A DNA stretch of 37,614 nucleotides. Origin: a bacterium (GTDB taxonomy: Bacteria > Planctomycetota > UBA1135 > GCA-002686595). The stretch is from assembly GCA_030428395.1 (NCBI GenBank), contig JAUIDW010000019.1:1-37614 (forward strand). Direction: 5' to 3'. The position numbers were made by a program, and so were the translations under genes. A model generated the notes under the pieces. It was not told the origin of the DNA, did not search any database, and saw only the letters and a program-made list of their open reading frames with translations. Positions 1 through 8,826 of the stretch are shown here, in pieces. Numbering within the stretch: position 1 is the first letter of the stretch; every line of letters starts with the position of its first letter.

Positions 1-3000
1 CCTGCCCGCGGATCCGCAGCTCGCCGTCGGCCAGGGTCAGCCGGCCGTGCAGCTCGGGCTCGTCGATCGAGCCGGAGATCCGCAGGGCCCCGGAGGCCGC
101 CCCGTCGGTGCGGCGCAGCGCCTGCACCCGCTGGCCCAGCCACTCCAGGTCGACGTCCTCGACGACCGTCGCGAGCTCGAGCGGCGCGGACCGCAGCGGC
201 GCCGGCCCCACCTCCAGCAAGCTCCGCAGGTCCAGCGGCGAGCCCAGCCGGCCGTCCAGCGACACGCTGGCCAGCGCGCCGATGCGCGCGAGGCTCTCGC
301 GGACCAACAGGCCCTCGTCGCCGAGCTCGAGGTTCAGCTGGACGGCGGTGGCGAGGTCCTCCCCCTCCGGCGTGCGCAGCGACCCGGAGGCCTCGACCGC
401 GAGGGAGCCCGACAGCGCGCTCCACGCGCCCGCGAGGGCGAGCCGCGCCGAGGCGGCGCCGTCCGCGCGCCAGTCCAGCTCCGCGGGCCACAGCTCGCCG
501 AGCGACGGCCAGTCCAGCGCGCCCTCCAGGCGCAGGGGACCGTCGGCGAGCACGGCCGCGCCGCCGGCCGCGAGGTCCAGCGGCAGCTCGCCGGCGAGCG
601 ACAGCGCGACGTCGTCGCCCTCGGCCAGCTCGAGACGCTCGAGCGCGAGGACGCGGTCGGCCAGCACGGCGTCCCACGTCGCCCGCCACGCGTGCCCGTC
701 GAGCCCCGCCCACGCGAGGTCCGCCAGCGCGCCGCGCGCGCGCACCCGCGGCGCGCCGCCCAGGCCGCTCGCCTCGAGCTCGAGGTCCAGCGGCCCCAGC
801 GTGAACCCCGGCGGCAGCTCGGGCGCCGCGAACGGCTGGACCCGCAGGCCCGCCGCGCGCGCGACGACCGACACCCCGCCGTCCGCGGGGGTGACGGCGA
901 CCTCGAGCTCGCCCGCCGTCCCGACCAGCCGCAGCGCCTCGACGCGCGGGCCCGCGTCGGTGAGCGCGATGCGCGCCGGCGCCTCGAGCGCGAGCTCGTC
1001 GTCGCCCGCCGCGAGCCGCAGGGCGTCGACGCGCGCCTCGAACTGCTGCGCGAAGAGGTCCGCGCAGCTCGCGGCGAGGTCCAGCTGGCCCCAGGGTGTC
1101 TCGAGCCGCGAGCTCTCGACCTGGAACGCTCCGCCGGCGGCGCGCACGTCGAGGCTCCAGGGTCCCAGGTCCTCGCCCGCGGCGCGCAGCGACTCGCCGC
1201 GCAGCGAGGCCGTGCCGTCCAGCGCGCGGAGCGACCCGTCGAGGTCGGCCTCGAAGGCCACGACGTCGGCCTCGCCGAGGAACGACTCGAGCGCCGGCGA
1301 CCAGCCCGACAGGCGGCGCAGCTCGCCCTCGAGGAGCAGGTCCTCGAACGCGAGCGGCGCCAGCACGACGCGCCCGCTGCCGGTCGCGCGCGCGTCCTCG
1401 CCGTCGACCAGCAGCTGGCCGAGCCGCAGGCTGCGCTCGTCGCCGCTCGCCGCGAGGCGCACCTGCCCCAGCGCGCGGTCGGCGATCCGCACGTCGACGC
1501 CGTCCAGCGCGGCGTCCCAGGTCGGCTCCCCCACCGTCCCGCCGACGCGCACGTCCCCGGCGAGCGAACCGGACCAGCCGCTCTGCCCCAGCAGCTCGCC
1601 CAGCGGCGCCAGGTCGCCGAAGCGGGCGCGCGCGTCGAGCTCGACGTCCCAGTCGACCGCGTCGGTGGCGACGTTCCAGCCGACGCGACCGCGGACCACG
1701 TCGAGGCGTCCGCCGACGGTCTCGACGAAGCCGCTCTCGACGCGCAGGCCGTCGGGCGCCAGCGAGGCGACGAGCTCGACGTCGTGGGGCGGCGCGTCCT
1801 CGAGCGGCGCGAGGCGCGCCAGGTCGCGCACGCGCGCCTCGAGACGCGCCGACGCGCCGCCGACCAGCGCGGCCAGGTCCGGGGCGCCGAGGTCGACCCG
1901 CGCGTCGACAGCGCGCAGCAGGTTGGGGCCCTGCACGAGCTCCAGGCTCGGCACCCGCAGGTCCGCGCCCTCGAGCTCGGCCTCGGCGGCGACGGTGTCC
2001 GCCTCGCGGCCGCGCCAGGTCGGGCGCGTCCAGTCGACGCGGGCCGAGGCCGTGGGCCCCGCGTCGCCGGCGAGGGCCAGCGCGACCTCCCCCGCGAGCG
2101 CGACGGTCCCGCCGAGCTGCTCGGCCTCCAGCTCCGGCCACCAGAAGGCGACCCGGCCGGCGTCGAACCCCTCGCCGTCGAGCCGCGCGACCAGCCGGTC
2201 GTCCGCCAGCTCGCCGTCGGTGCGCAGCGAACCGCCGAGGGCGCGCAGCGACACGTCCCAGGCGACGCGCCGCGCGGCCAGCCCGCCCAGGTCGACCGTG
2301 GAGCCCTCCTCGACGTGCACGGGCCCGGCGTCGAGCCGCTCGAGGTGGATCCGGCCCGCCGCGTACCGCGCGCGCAGGCCCAGGCCGAGCTCGAGCGGCA
2401 CGCCCGCGGCGGGCTCCCAGGCGAGGTTGCCGACGCGCCCCTCCACGACGTCGCCGGGCTCGGCCCCGGCGTCGCCGGGCGCGACGTCGAGCTCCGCGCC
2501 GCGCACGTCGAGGCGACCTTGCGCGAGCCGGACCGTCACCTCCGCGTCGCGCAGCTCGACCGCGGGGAGCGCGTCGGGGAGCGCGGGCCACTCCGCGGGG
2601 GCGTCCGGGTCCGGTTCCGCGCCCCGCGTCGCGTCGACCTCGAGCCGCAGGCCCTCCAGCGCGACGCCGCGGACGCCGGCGAGATTCCCGCGCAGCAGCT
2701 CGCGAGCGGCGAGGCGCACCGCGAGCCGTCGCCAGGCGAGCGCGCGCAGCGGCGCGTCCTCGTCCGTCGCCACGGCGCGCACGTCCTCGAGCTCGAGCGT
2801 GTTCCACCAGTCCCCGCGGACCCGGCCGACCGACAGCTCGAGGCCGAGCCACGGCCCGGCGGCGCCCGCGCCGCGCGCGAGCAGCGGGTGCAGCACGAAG
2901 CCCCGCGTGACGTACAGCAGCACCGGCGCCAGCAGCAGCACCAGGAGCGTGCACCCCAGGCGCCGCCTCCACCGCCGGGGCCGACCGGCGGGGGCCGCCC

Positions 3001-3082
3001 CGGCGCCGCGGTCCGGCGCCGCCCCGGTCCGTGCGCCGTCGCGCGCGGGCGGCGCGTCGTCGCGCTCGGACTCCGCGCTCAC
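1..3082 (-). CDS. AsmA/TamB-like envelope protein (partial, C-terminus beyond left edge)
   Basis: Open from a GTG at 3082 to the window edge with no stop, more than 1,020 codons, with GC at nearly every third position. The N-terminus has an Arg-rich cytoplasmic stretch, then one membrane segment around residues 46-62 (LLVLLLAPVLLYVTRGF), then long beta-rich sequence. Near the visible end it reads SGSIDEPELHGRLTLADG, the 'G-x-x-x-x-P-x-x-x-G-x-L-x-L-x-x-G' pattern repeated in TamB/AsmA proteins. Known family role: inner-membrane-anchored periplasmic beta-groove proteins involved in outer-membrane biogenesis and lipid transport. The start shares a GTGA overlap with the upstream cupin stop, so it is the last visible gene of the trxA run. 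No TamA/BamA-like partner is visible. TamB versus another AsmA-like member cannot be decided without the C-terminal domain. Confidence 0.75.
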   Translation of the reverse strand, partial: MSAESERDDAPPARDGARTGAAPDRGAGAAPAGRPRRWRRRLGCTLLVLLLAPVLLYVTRGFVLHPLLARGAGAAGPWLGLELSVGRVRGDWWNTLELEDVRAVATDEDAPLRALAWRRLAVRLAARELLRGNLAGVRGVALEGLRLEVDATRGAEPDPDAPAEWPALPDALPAVELRDAEVTVRLAQGRLDVRGAELDVAPGDAGAEPGDVVEGRVGNLAWEPAAGVPLELGLGLRARYAAGRIHLERLDAGPVHVEEGSTVDLGGLAARRVAWDVSLRALGGSLRTDGELADDRLVARLDGEGFDAGRVAFWWPELEAEQLGGTVALAGEVALALAGDAGPTASARVDWTRPTWRGREADTVAAEAELEGADLRVPSLELVQGPNLLRAVDARVDLGAPDLAALVGGASARLEARVRDLARLAPLEDAPPHDVELVASLAPDGLRVESGFVETVGGRLDVVRGRVGWNVATDAVDWDVELDARARFGDLAPLGELLGQSGWSGSLAGDVRVGGTVGEPTWDAALDGVDVRIADRALGQVRLAASGDERSLRLGQLLVDGEDARATGSGRVVLAPLAFEDLLLEGELRRLSGWSPALESFLGEADVVAFEADLDGSLRALDGTASLRGESLRAAGEDLGPWSLDVRAAGGAFQVESSRLETPWGQLDLAASCADLFAQQFEARVDALRLAAGDDELALEAPARIALTDAGPRVEALRLVGTAGELEVAVTPADGGVSVVARAAGLRVQPFAAPELPPGFTLGPLDLELEASGLGGAPRVRARGALADLAWAGLDGHAWRATWDAVLADRVLALERLELAEGDDVALSLAGELPLDLAAGGAAVLADGPLRLEGALDWPSLGELWPAELDWRADGAASARLALAGAWSALSGSLAVEASGSLRTPEGEDLATAVQLNLELGDEGLLVRESLARIGALASVSLDGRLGSPLDLRSLLEVGPAPLRSAPLELATVVEDVDLEWLGQRVQALRRTDGAASGALRISGSIDEPELHGRLTLADGELRIRGQ

Positions 3083-3453
3083 CCGGCGCCGTCTTCCGGT
3101 TCGGCCCGCTCGCCGACGCCGGGGGGCGCGTCGACGAGCTCGATCGGGCGCGGCAGGGTCACGAAGAGCAGGCACCCCTCCCGCGAGCTCGGCCGGTGCG
3201 CGCTGCCCGGCGGGTGCTGCACGTACGTGCCCGCCCCGTAGGTGCGGCCGCCGTCCTCGAGCGAGCCCTCCAGCACCAGGTACTGCTCGCCCTCCGGGTG
3301 GCGATGCGCGCCGTAGCTCGCCCCGGGCCGGAAGCGCAGCAGCACGGCGGAGAGACCGCTGTCCCCGTCGTAGTGGAGCTTCTTCCACTCGACGCCCGCG
3401 AACGGCGTCGGCCGCCAGGGCTGCGCCGCGGTCTCGACGTATCGGCTCGGCAC
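3079..3453 (-). CDS. ChrR-like cupin-domain protein
   Basis: 124 aa single-domain protein, GTG start. The cupin metal site is visible as GAHRHPEGEQYLVLEG, with two His and one Glu about residues 52-58, and the second cupin motif as YVQHPPGSAH about residues 77-86, giving another His. The order matches the C-terminal cupin of ChrR-type anti-sigma factors, but the zinc-binding anti-sigma N-terminal domain is absent, so it is not an anti-sigma factor in its own right. It starts 16 nt after the SDR stop and overlaps the TamB-like gene by GTGA. Substrate or ligand is unknown. A free cupin of this type may sense or remove reactive carbonyl or oxidised species, which is inference. Confidence 0.75.
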   Translation of the reverse strand: MPSRYVETAAQPWRPTPFAGVEWKKLHYDGDSGLSAVLLRFRPGASYGAHRHPEGEQYLVLEGSLEDGGRTYGAGTYVQHPPGSAHRPSSREGCLLFVTLPRPIELVDAPPGVGERAEPEDGAG

Positions 3454-3469
3454 GACCGGACGGGGCAGT

Positions 3470-4288
3470 CTACCGGCGCGGCGCTTCCCAGTCCCCGCCG
3501 ATGCGCGCCACGAGCATGCGGTCGGCCCAGCGCGGCGCGAGCGCGCTCAGGATCCCCAGGAGCCGCCACTTCGGACGGAGGCAACGCTCCGGCCGGGGGC
3601 GGCGGTCGAGCGCGAGCACCTCCCGCGCGACGGACTCCGGGCCGTCGGCGCGCGCGAGGTCGGGGTCGGCCAGGCCGGCCGGGTTCGGCTGGGCGTCGAA
3701 GAACCCCGTGGTCGTGAGGCCGGGCGCGAGCGTGCACACGGCGATGCCCTCGCGCGCCCACTCGACCCGCAGGGCCTCGCCGATCGACACGACCGCCGCC
3801 TTCGTCGCCGAGTACACCGCCTGCCCCGGGATGCCGCGCCGCCCCACGACCGAGGCGACGTTGACGACGACGGGCCGATCCCCGCGCCGCAGCAGCGGCA
3901 GCCCGTCCCGGCACGCGCGCAGCAGCGCGGTGACGTTCGTCTCGACGACCCGGCGCACGAGCGCGTCGTCCAGCTCCTCGACCCGCGCGCGGTAGCCCAT
4001 GCCGGCGTTGTTGACGAGCAGGTCGAGCCCGCCGAACGCCTCCGCCACCCGCGCCACCGCCGCCCGCAGCGCGTCCGCGTCCAGCAGGTCGCACGGCAGC
4101 ACGAGGTGCTCGCCGGCCGCGGGCCGCTCGCCGCCCGGTCCGCGCAGCGCCCCCTCGACCTCCGCGAGCCGGTCCGCCCGGCGCGCGAGCAGCGCCACGC
4201 GGTAGCCCGCCGCCGCGAGCACCCGCGCCGTGGCCGCGCCGATGCCCGACGACGCGCCGGTCACCAGGGCCCTGCGCCGCGCGCTCAC
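3470..4288 (-). CDS. SDR-family NAD(P)-dependent oxidoreductase
   Basis: 272 aa classical short-chain dehydrogenase. The cofactor motif TGASSGIG lies at about residues 9-16, the structural motif NNAG near residue 90, and the catalytic Ser (NVASVVG) with YSATK (Tyr and Lys) near residues 140-160. The GTG start at 4288 overlaps the stop of the preceding small membrane protein (GTGA). The C-terminus continues about 60 residues past the catalytic domain with a basic, hydrophobic end (RWRLLG..LAPRWADRMLVARIG is similar in style to membrane-associated SDRs acting on lipids). The substrate cannot be predicted from sequence alone. Confidence 0.9.
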   Translation of the reverse strand: MSARRRALVTGASSGIGAATARVLAAAGYRVALLARRADRLAEVEGALRGPGGERPAAGEHLVLPCDLLDADALRAAVARVAEAFGGLDLLVNNAGMGYRARVEELDDALVRRVVETNVTALLRACRDGLPLLRRGDRPVVVNVASVVGRRGIPGQAVYSATKAAVVSIGEALRVEWAREGIAVCTLAPGLTTTGFFDAQPNPAGLADPDLARADGPESVAREVLALDRRPRPERCLRPKWRLLGILSALAPRWADRMLVARIGGDWEAPRR

Positions 4289-4836
4289 CGGCTGGTCGTC
4301 TTGCGCAGGACGACGAGCTTCTGGATCCAGTCCTGACGCGTGCGGAGGATGCGCCGCACCGTCGGGTCGCGGTCGCCGAACTGCTGCACCACGTCGTCCT
4401 CCCAGCCCGCGGTCGCCTCGAACGCCGCCTCGAGCAGGTCCTTGGCCTCCCCCGCGCAGCGCTGGTACTCCGCGTGGTCCTCCGCGTCCCGCGCCTCCGT
4501 CGCCTTCACCAGCCACTCCTGGGCGGTGGCCGCCTGATCCTGCGCCACCTGCCAGACGAACGAGCCCAGCAGCTCGCCCGGCGTGCCCTCGAACGGCCCG
4601 ACCCCCGAGCCGCGCGCGGCCCGCGCGGTCGGCGGCTCCTCCGGCGGCAGGTCGTCGAACGGCGTGGACCCCGGCGCCGCCCGGACCGCCTCGCCCGTCG
4701 CCGCGGTCTCGGCGCCGTCGTCCTCCCGCGTCGAGGCCCAGAACCCGACCGCCAGGATCCCGACGATGACGAAGAGGCTCGCCCCGAAGGCTGCGGACAT
4801 CCCCGGCGAGCCGGCGCGCGGTCGGCGTGAGGCCAT
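4285..4836 (-). CDS. Small membrane-anchored protein, unknown function
   Basis: 183 aa, ATG at 4836, nine bases after rsmB stops. A short basic N-terminus (MASRRPRAG) precedes one hydrophobic segment around residues 15-34 (AAFGASLFVIVGILAVGFWA), then an acidic/Pro-rich linker and a helical C-terminal half (about residues 85-183) rich in Ala, Glu and Gln. This predicts a type II anchored protein with a helical domain outside the inner membrane. I do not recognise a family. Its place between rsmB and an SDR, with a 4-nt overlap to the latter, says only that it is co-transcribed. Confidence 0.7.
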   Translation of the reverse strand: MASRRPRAGSPGMSAAFGASLFVIVGILAVGFWASTREDDGAETAATGEAVRAAPGSTPFDDLPPEEPPTARAARGSGVGPFEGTPGELLGSFVWQVAQDQAATAQEWLVKATEARDAEDHAEYQRCAGEAKDLLEAAFEATAGWEDDVVQQFGDRDPTVRRILRTRQDWIQKLVVLRKTTSR

Positions 4837-4845
4837 CCGCAGACT

Positions 4846-6240
4846 CTACCCCGAAGGCCGCCGCAGCCGCGCGGCGTAGCCGCCGTCCACGGGCCCGGCC
4901 CCACCCTCGACCTCGGGCAGGACCTCCCGTTCCACCTCCATCCCCCACCCAGGGTGGGAGTCGAGGAAGCGGCGGACGAGCTGGCCGTTCTCGGCGGGCT
5001 CGAGGCTGCACGTCGACCACACGAGGCGCCCGCCGGGGCGGACGTGCTCGGCGGCCTGGTCGAGCAGGCGGACCTGGAGCTCGCGGAGCGAGGCGCGGGT
5101 GGCGGGGCCGTGGCGCCAGCGCGCCTCGGGGCGCTGGGCCAGGACGCCGGTGTTGGAGCAGGGGGCGTCGACGAGGACGCCGTCGAAGAGACCGAGGTCG
5201 GCGGGCTCGGTTGCGCTTGCGGTCGGATCTTCTCGGGGGGCGTCCGGTGCGGGGAAGGCGGGCAGGGGGCGCGCGGTCTCGGAGTCGATGGGGACGATGC
5301 GCACGCGCTCGCCCAGGTGCAGGCGCGCGGCGGTCTCCTCCAGACGCTCCGCCTCGCGCGGGCCGATGGCGCAGGCGGTGACGGTCGCGCCGGCCTCGGC
5401 GAGCACCGCGGTCTTGCCGCCCGGGGAGGCGCACAGGTCGAGCACGCGCTCGCCGGACCGCGCCTCGAGCAGCTCCGCCGCGCGGAGGGCGGCCTCGCCC
5501 TGCACCGTGGCGCGGCCCTCGCGGAAGGCCGGCGAGGCGATCACGGCCTCGGTGCGGTCGGGGTCGAGCAGGACCAGGCGCGGGTGCCCGGAGGCGCGCG
5601 CGCCCTCGAGCTCGGCCAGCAGCGCGTCGCGCGGGGTCTCGCCGACGGCGCGCACGGAGAGCGGGGGCTCGGCCAGGCAGGCGCGGGCCAGCGCCTCGGC
5701 GCGCTCGGGGCCGTGGCGCTTGCGCCAGGCCTTCATCAGCGCCGACGGCATCGAGAGCGCGTCCTCCGCCCACAGCAGCGGGTGCTCGTCGGGGTCGCGG
5801 AACACGGGCTCGCGGAAGTGCAGCTCGCGGCCGGGGACGTCGCGGCGCGGGTCGCCGACGTGGCCGGGCTCCAGGTTGCGCAGCACCGCGCGCAGCACGG
5901 CGTTCGCGTAGCGCGCCTTCGACGGACCCAGGGTCGCGTGCACGTTCGCGACCGTCTCGGAGACGATCGCGTGCGGCGGGATGCGGTCGAAGAAGAGCGC
6001 CTGGGCGCAGCCGATGTGCAGGTGCGTGGTCATCTCCGGCGTCGGCTTGCCGCGCGCGTAGTGGCGCACGACGGCGCGGAGCGTGCCGCGGCGGCGCACC
6101 TCGGTGCCGACGAGGCGGCGCAGCAGGCCGCGGTCGCGGGCGTCGAACCCGTGCTCGGCCGCCACGCGCGCGACGGCGCGCAGGGGCGTGGTGCGGCCCT
6201 CGTCGCTGCGCAGGATCTCCCAGGCGGCCATGCGCGGCAC
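4846..6240 (-). CDS. rsmB: 16S rRNA (cytosine-967-C5)-methyltransferase
   Basis: 464 aa. The N-terminal about 140 residues form a NusB-like RNA-binding domain, and the C-terminal half is a SAM-dependent m5C methyltransferase. Visible motifs are LDLCASPGGKTAVL (SAM binding), VDAPCSNTGVLAQRPEARWR (motif IV with the PC cysteine) and VWSTCSLEPAENG (motif VI with the TC catalytic cysteine). The GTG at 6240 is preferred to the ATG at 6231 because a GGGGAGGG Shine-Dalgarno inside the end of fmt is about 8 nt from the GTG. Rsm B modifies 16S rRNA in the free small subunit. The fmt-rsmB order is a common bacterial arrangement, which supports the call. Confidence 0.92.
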   Translation of the reverse strand: MPRMAAWEILRSDEGRTTPLRAVARVAAEHGFDARDRGLLRRLVGTEVRRRGTLRAVVRHYARGKPTPEMTTHLHIGCAQALFFDRIPPHAIVSETVANVHATLGPSKARYANAVLRAVLRNLEPGHVGDPRRDVPGRELHFREPVFRDPDEHPLLWAEDALSMPSALMKAWRKRHGPERAEALARACLAEPPLSVRAVGETPRDALLAELEGARASGHPRLVLLDPDRTEAVIASPAFREGRATVQGEAALRAAELLEARSGERVLDLCASPGGKTAVLAEAGATVTACAIGPREAERLEETAARLHLGERVRIVPIDSETARPLPAFPAPDAPREDPTASATEPADLGLFDGVLVDAPCSNTGVLAQRPEARWRHGPATRASLRELQVRLLDQAAEHVRPGGRLVWSTCSLEPAENGQLVRRFLDSHPGWGMEVEREVLPEVEGGAGPVDGGYAARLRRPSG

Positions 6241-6243
6241 GGC

Positions 6244-7188
6244 TCAGCCCTCCCCGTCCGCGGCGCCGCCGAGTCGCGCGCCCTGCTCGAGCCGCGCGCC
6301 GCGCAGGAAGTCGGCCGCCGGCATGGCGCGCTTGCCGGCGGGCTTGACCTCGACGAGCTCGAGGGCGTCGGCGCCGCAGGCGACGACCAGGCGCTCGGCC
6401 GCCTCGAGCACCTCGCCGGGCGCGCCGCGCGCACCGGGCACGACGCGGGCGCGCAGCACCTGCAGGGCCCGGCCGTCGGGCAGCGTGGCGCGCGACGTGG
6501 GCCAGGGGTGCATGGCGCGCACGTGGCGCTCGAGCTCGGCCGCCGTCCGCGTCCAGTCGACGTCGCCGTCGTGCTTCTTCAGCTTCGGCGCGTACGTCGC
6601 CCGGGCGGGATCCTGCGGGGTGAAGCGCGCGTCGCCCGACTCCAGCAGGTCCAGCGCCTCGACCGCCGCGCGGCCGCCGAGCTCGGCCAGGTCCGCGAGC
6701 AGGCTGCCGGCCGTGGCGTCGGGCGGGACGGGGTGCGGGCGGGCCACGAGCACGTCGCCCTCGTCCAGGGCGGGCACGATGCGCTGGATGGTGACGCCGG
6801 TCTCGGCGTCGCCGCAGAGCAGCGCGTACTGGATCGGCGACGCCCCGCGATGCCGCGGGAGCAGCGAGGCGTGGACGTTCAGGCAGCCGTGCGGCGCGAG
6901 GTCCAGCAGCGAGCGCTTCAGCAGGACGCCGTAGCTGGCCACGAGCAGGACGGCGGGGTCGGCGGCGCGCAGCGCGTCCAGCACGTCGTCGGCGTGCGGG
7001 TCGCGGGGGCGCAGCACCGGCACCCCGCGCCCCTCGGCGAGCTCGACCAGCGGGTGCTCGGTCGAGCGCGAGCGCCCGGATCGGCGCTCGGGCGGGGTGA
7101 CGAGCGCCGTCACCGCGTGGCGGCTGTCCAGCACGCGCCGCAGGACGGGGGTCGCGAACGGCGGGGACCCGAGGAACGCGACGCGCAC
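6244..7188 (-). CDS. fmt: Methionyl-tRNA formyltransferase
   Basis: 314 aa, GTG start, usual length for the family. The N-terminal formyltransferase domain begins MRVAFLGSPPFATPVL. The active-site stretch CLNVHASLLPRHRGASPIQ provides the Asn and His, and ALDEGDVL provides the catalytic Asp. The C-terminal domain (after about residue 210) is the tRNA-binding OB-like region. It transfers a formyl group from 10-formyl-THF to initiator Met-tRNA. It lies 6 nt after trxA and 3 nt before rsmB. The usual partner def (peptide deformylase) is not in the window. Confidence 0.95.
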   Translation of the reverse strand: MRVAFLGSPPFATPVLRRVLDSRHAVTALVTPPERRSGRSRSTEHPLVELAEGRGVPVLRPRDPHADDVLDALRAADPAVLLVASYGVLLKRSLLDLAPHGCLNVHASLLPRHRGASPIQYALLCGDAETGVTIQRIVPALDEGDVLVARPHPVPPDATAGSLLADLAELGGRAAVEALDLLESGDARFTPQDPARATYAPKLKKHDGDVDWTRTAAELERHVRAMHPWPTSRATLPDGRALQVLRARVVPGARGAPGEVLEAAERLVVACGADALELVEVKPAGKRAMPAADFLRGARLEQGARLGGAADGEG

Positions 7189-7194
7189 GCGCGG

Positions 7195-7521
7195 TCAGGA
7201 AACGTAGGGGTCGACCGAGGCCTTGAGCTGGTCGTAGGGCTGGCTGCCGACGATCTGCTTGGCGACCTCGCCGGACTGGATGACCAGGAAGGTCGGGATG
7301 GCGGTGATGCCGTAGCGCGCCGGGACCTCGGGGTTGTCCTGGGTGTTCAGCTTCACGACCTTCAGCTTGCCGTCGTACTCCTGGGCCAGCTTGTCGACGT
7401 ACGGGCCCATGGCGCGGCAGGGCCCGCACCACTCGGCCCAGAAGTCCACGAAGACGGGCACGTCGCTCTGGAGGACGGTGGCCTCCCAGGTGTTGTCGGT
7501 CACGTCGAGGGCGTTGCTCAT
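7195..7521 (-). CDS. trxA: Thioredoxin
   Basis: 108 aa, standard length. The redox site WCGPC is at residues 31-35, the cis-Pro is in AIPTFLVI, and the fold pattern VFVDFWAEWCGPC is canonical. It is a cytoplasmic dithiol reductant; no signal peptide is visible. ATG at 7521. It leads the minus-strand run that continues into fmt and rsmB. Only a weak Shine-Dalgarno precedes it, and a possible -10 lies about 90 nt upstream. Confidence 0.95.
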   Translation of the reverse strand: MSNALDVTDNTWEATVLQSDVPVFVDFWAEWCGPCRAMGPYVDKLAQEYDGKLKVVKLNTQDNPEVPARYGITAIPTFLVIQSGEVAKQIVGSQPYDQLKASVDPYVS

Positions 7522-7610
7522 GATTCGGATCTCGTCGTCTGGGGACGCTCCCTGCGATGCCGGGCGGGCCCCCGGCGTTTCGCGGGGTCCAGAGAGCGGC
7601 GTGTGGGGGC

Positions 7611-7616
7611 AGAATA
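7611..7616 (-). promoter_or_regulatory. Possible -10 element for the trxA operon
   Basis: On the minus strand this reads TATTCT inside CCATATTCTGCC, an AT-rich island in a GC-rich divergent gap. It would give a leader of about 80 nt before trxA. No good -35 is visible, so this is tentative. Confidence 0.35.
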
Positions 7617-7693
7617 TGGGCCACGGCCGGTGCGGGGTCCACCCCGCGCCGGGGTCCCCGCGCGCGGGCTCGCCGCAAGCGCGGGGCGCTCGC

Positions 7694-7699
7694 TAGGAT
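7694..7699 (+). promoter_or_regulatory. -10 element (TAGGAT) for the PASTA gene
   Basis: GCTAGGAT, the same form as at 9736 and 16509. A start near 7706 gives a short leader containing GGGGAGAGGGAG just before the TTG at 7719. This is the main reason for choosing TTG over the ATG that overlaps the -10 itself. Confidence 0.5.
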
Positions 7700-7718
7700 G
7701 CGCACGGGGAGAGGGAGC

Positions 7719-7943
7719 TTGACCGAGACGAAGATCGTGCCCGATCTGTCGGGACGGACCGTGCGCCAGGCGCGCGCCACGCTGGGCGCGCTGGGGCTGA
7801 ACCTCGTCGTGAACGGTCGCCCCCCGGGCCCGGCGGACGACAACGCCTCGATCAGCCGCAACGACCCGGCGACGACGACGGACCGGCTCGGCCCGGGGTC
7901 GTCGATCTCGATCGGCGGGACGGTCGGCGTGATCCTCTTCTGA
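7719..7943 (+). CDS. Single-PASTA-domain small protein
   Basis: 74 aa from a TTG start, preceded by a strong purine-rich ribosome site (GGGGAGAGGGAG, about 4-5 nt spacing). Almost the whole protein is one PASTA-like unit: IVPDLSGRTVRQARATLGAL then LGLNLVVNG, a charged loop, and DRLGPGSSISIGGTVGVIL. PASTA domains usually occur in tandem at the ends of Ser/Thr kinases or penicillin-binding proteins and bind muropeptides. Here there is no kinase, transpeptidase, signal peptide or membrane segment, so a cytoplasmic solo PASTA fold is predicted. An in-frame ATG at 7698 would add seven residues but overlaps the predicted -10. Its function is unknown. Confidence 0.65.
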   Translation: MTETKIVPDLSGRTVRQARATLGALGLNLVVNGRPPGPADDNASISRNDPATTTDRLGPGSSISIGGTVGVILF

Positions 7944-7974
7944 GGACCGCGGGCCGGCGCGCGCGGGGCCCGGG

Positions 7975-8826
7975 CTAGTTCTCCGACGGCGCGGGCGGGC
8001 CGTCGTCGAGCCCCTGCAGCTCGGGCATCTCGGCGTCGAGGCCGCTGGCGCTGACGATCTCCTCGATGTCGCCCTCGTGCTCGGGCCGCAGGGCGATCTC
8101 GATGTCGTCCGAGCGGCGCTCCTGGCGCGCGGTCACCACGCCCAGGCGCATCAGCTCGAGCAGCGCGCAGAACGACCCGATCACCTGGTTGCGCGACTCG
8201 GCCTCGGTGACGTGCGCCACGAGGTCGCGCAGGTGCAGGCGGTGGCGGTCGCGGACGAAGCGCACCAGCTCGTCGACGTAGTACCGCATCGGGCGGTCGT
8301 CGGAGGTGATGCGCAGCTTGCGGTTGCGGCCGGTCTCGCGCATCAGGCGCGAGAACGCGCTGAGCAGGTCCCAGGCCGTCAGCTCGCCGAAGTCCATGGT
8401 CGGCTCGTCCTGCTCGGACAGCTCGCCGGCGACGCGGGAGCGCACGTCCGCCCGCGGGACCTGCATGGCGCGCTCGGAGAAGCGGTCGCCGAGGTCGCGC
8501 GACGCCTCCTTGAAGCGACGGTACTCGATCAGCCGCTGGATCAGCTCGTCGCGCGGGTCGAGCTCCTCCTCGAGGTCCACCTCGTCCTTCGGCAGCAGGC
8601 TGCGCGACTTGATGGCCATCAGCGTGGCCGCCATGACGACGAACTCGCCCGCGAGCTCGATGTCGATCGCCTGCAGGTCGTCGAGGTACTTCAGGTACCC
8701 GTCGATCACGCGGTTGATCTCGACGTCGCAGATGTCGACCTCCTGCTCCTTGACGAGGTGCAGGAGCAGGTCCATGGGGCCGTGGAAGAGCTCCTCCAGC
8801 CGGACGGTGTACTCGGAGTCGCTCAC
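7975..8826 (-). CDS. scpA: Segregation and condensation protein A
   Basis: 283 aa. The N-terminal FHGPMDLLLHLVKEQEVDICDVEI and the following EFVVMAATLMAIKSRSLLP are hallmarks of ScpA, the kleisin that links SMC heads. The C-terminal winged-helix region (about residues 190-250) is present, and the last 25 residues are acidic. ScpA works with ScpB and SMC in chromosome compaction; neither partner is in the window. The GTG start overlaps the M50 protease stop (GTGA). This fits the replication and segregation theme of the region. Confidence 0.93.
   Translation of the reverse strand: MSDSEYTVRLEELFHGPMDLLLHLVKEQEVDICDVEINRVIDGYLKYLDDLQAIDIELAGEFVVMAATLMAIKSRSLLPKDEVDLEEELDPRDELIQRLIEYRRFKEASRDLGDRFSERAMQVPRADVRSRVAGELSEQDEPTMDFGELTAWDLLSAFSRLMRETGRNRKLRITSDDRPMRYYVDELVRFVRDRHRLHLRDLVAHVTEAESRNQVIGSFCALLELMRLGVVTARQERRSDDIEIALRPEHEGDIEEIVSASGLDAEMPELQGLDDGPPAPSEN

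Noticed and set aside
47-3995. Long plus-strand open frames over the left end (47-3241 and 108-3995)
   Set aside because: They lie opposite the TamB-like, cupin and SDR genes. Their predicted proteins are Arg/Ser/Ala-rich low-complexity chains without domains, as expected from the antisense of very GC-rich genes.
7944-7974. Possible terminator between the PASTA gene and scpA
   Set aside because: Only 31 nt, with a short GGGCC/GGCCC pairing in a GC-only context and no T-run, so it is not distinguishable from background.
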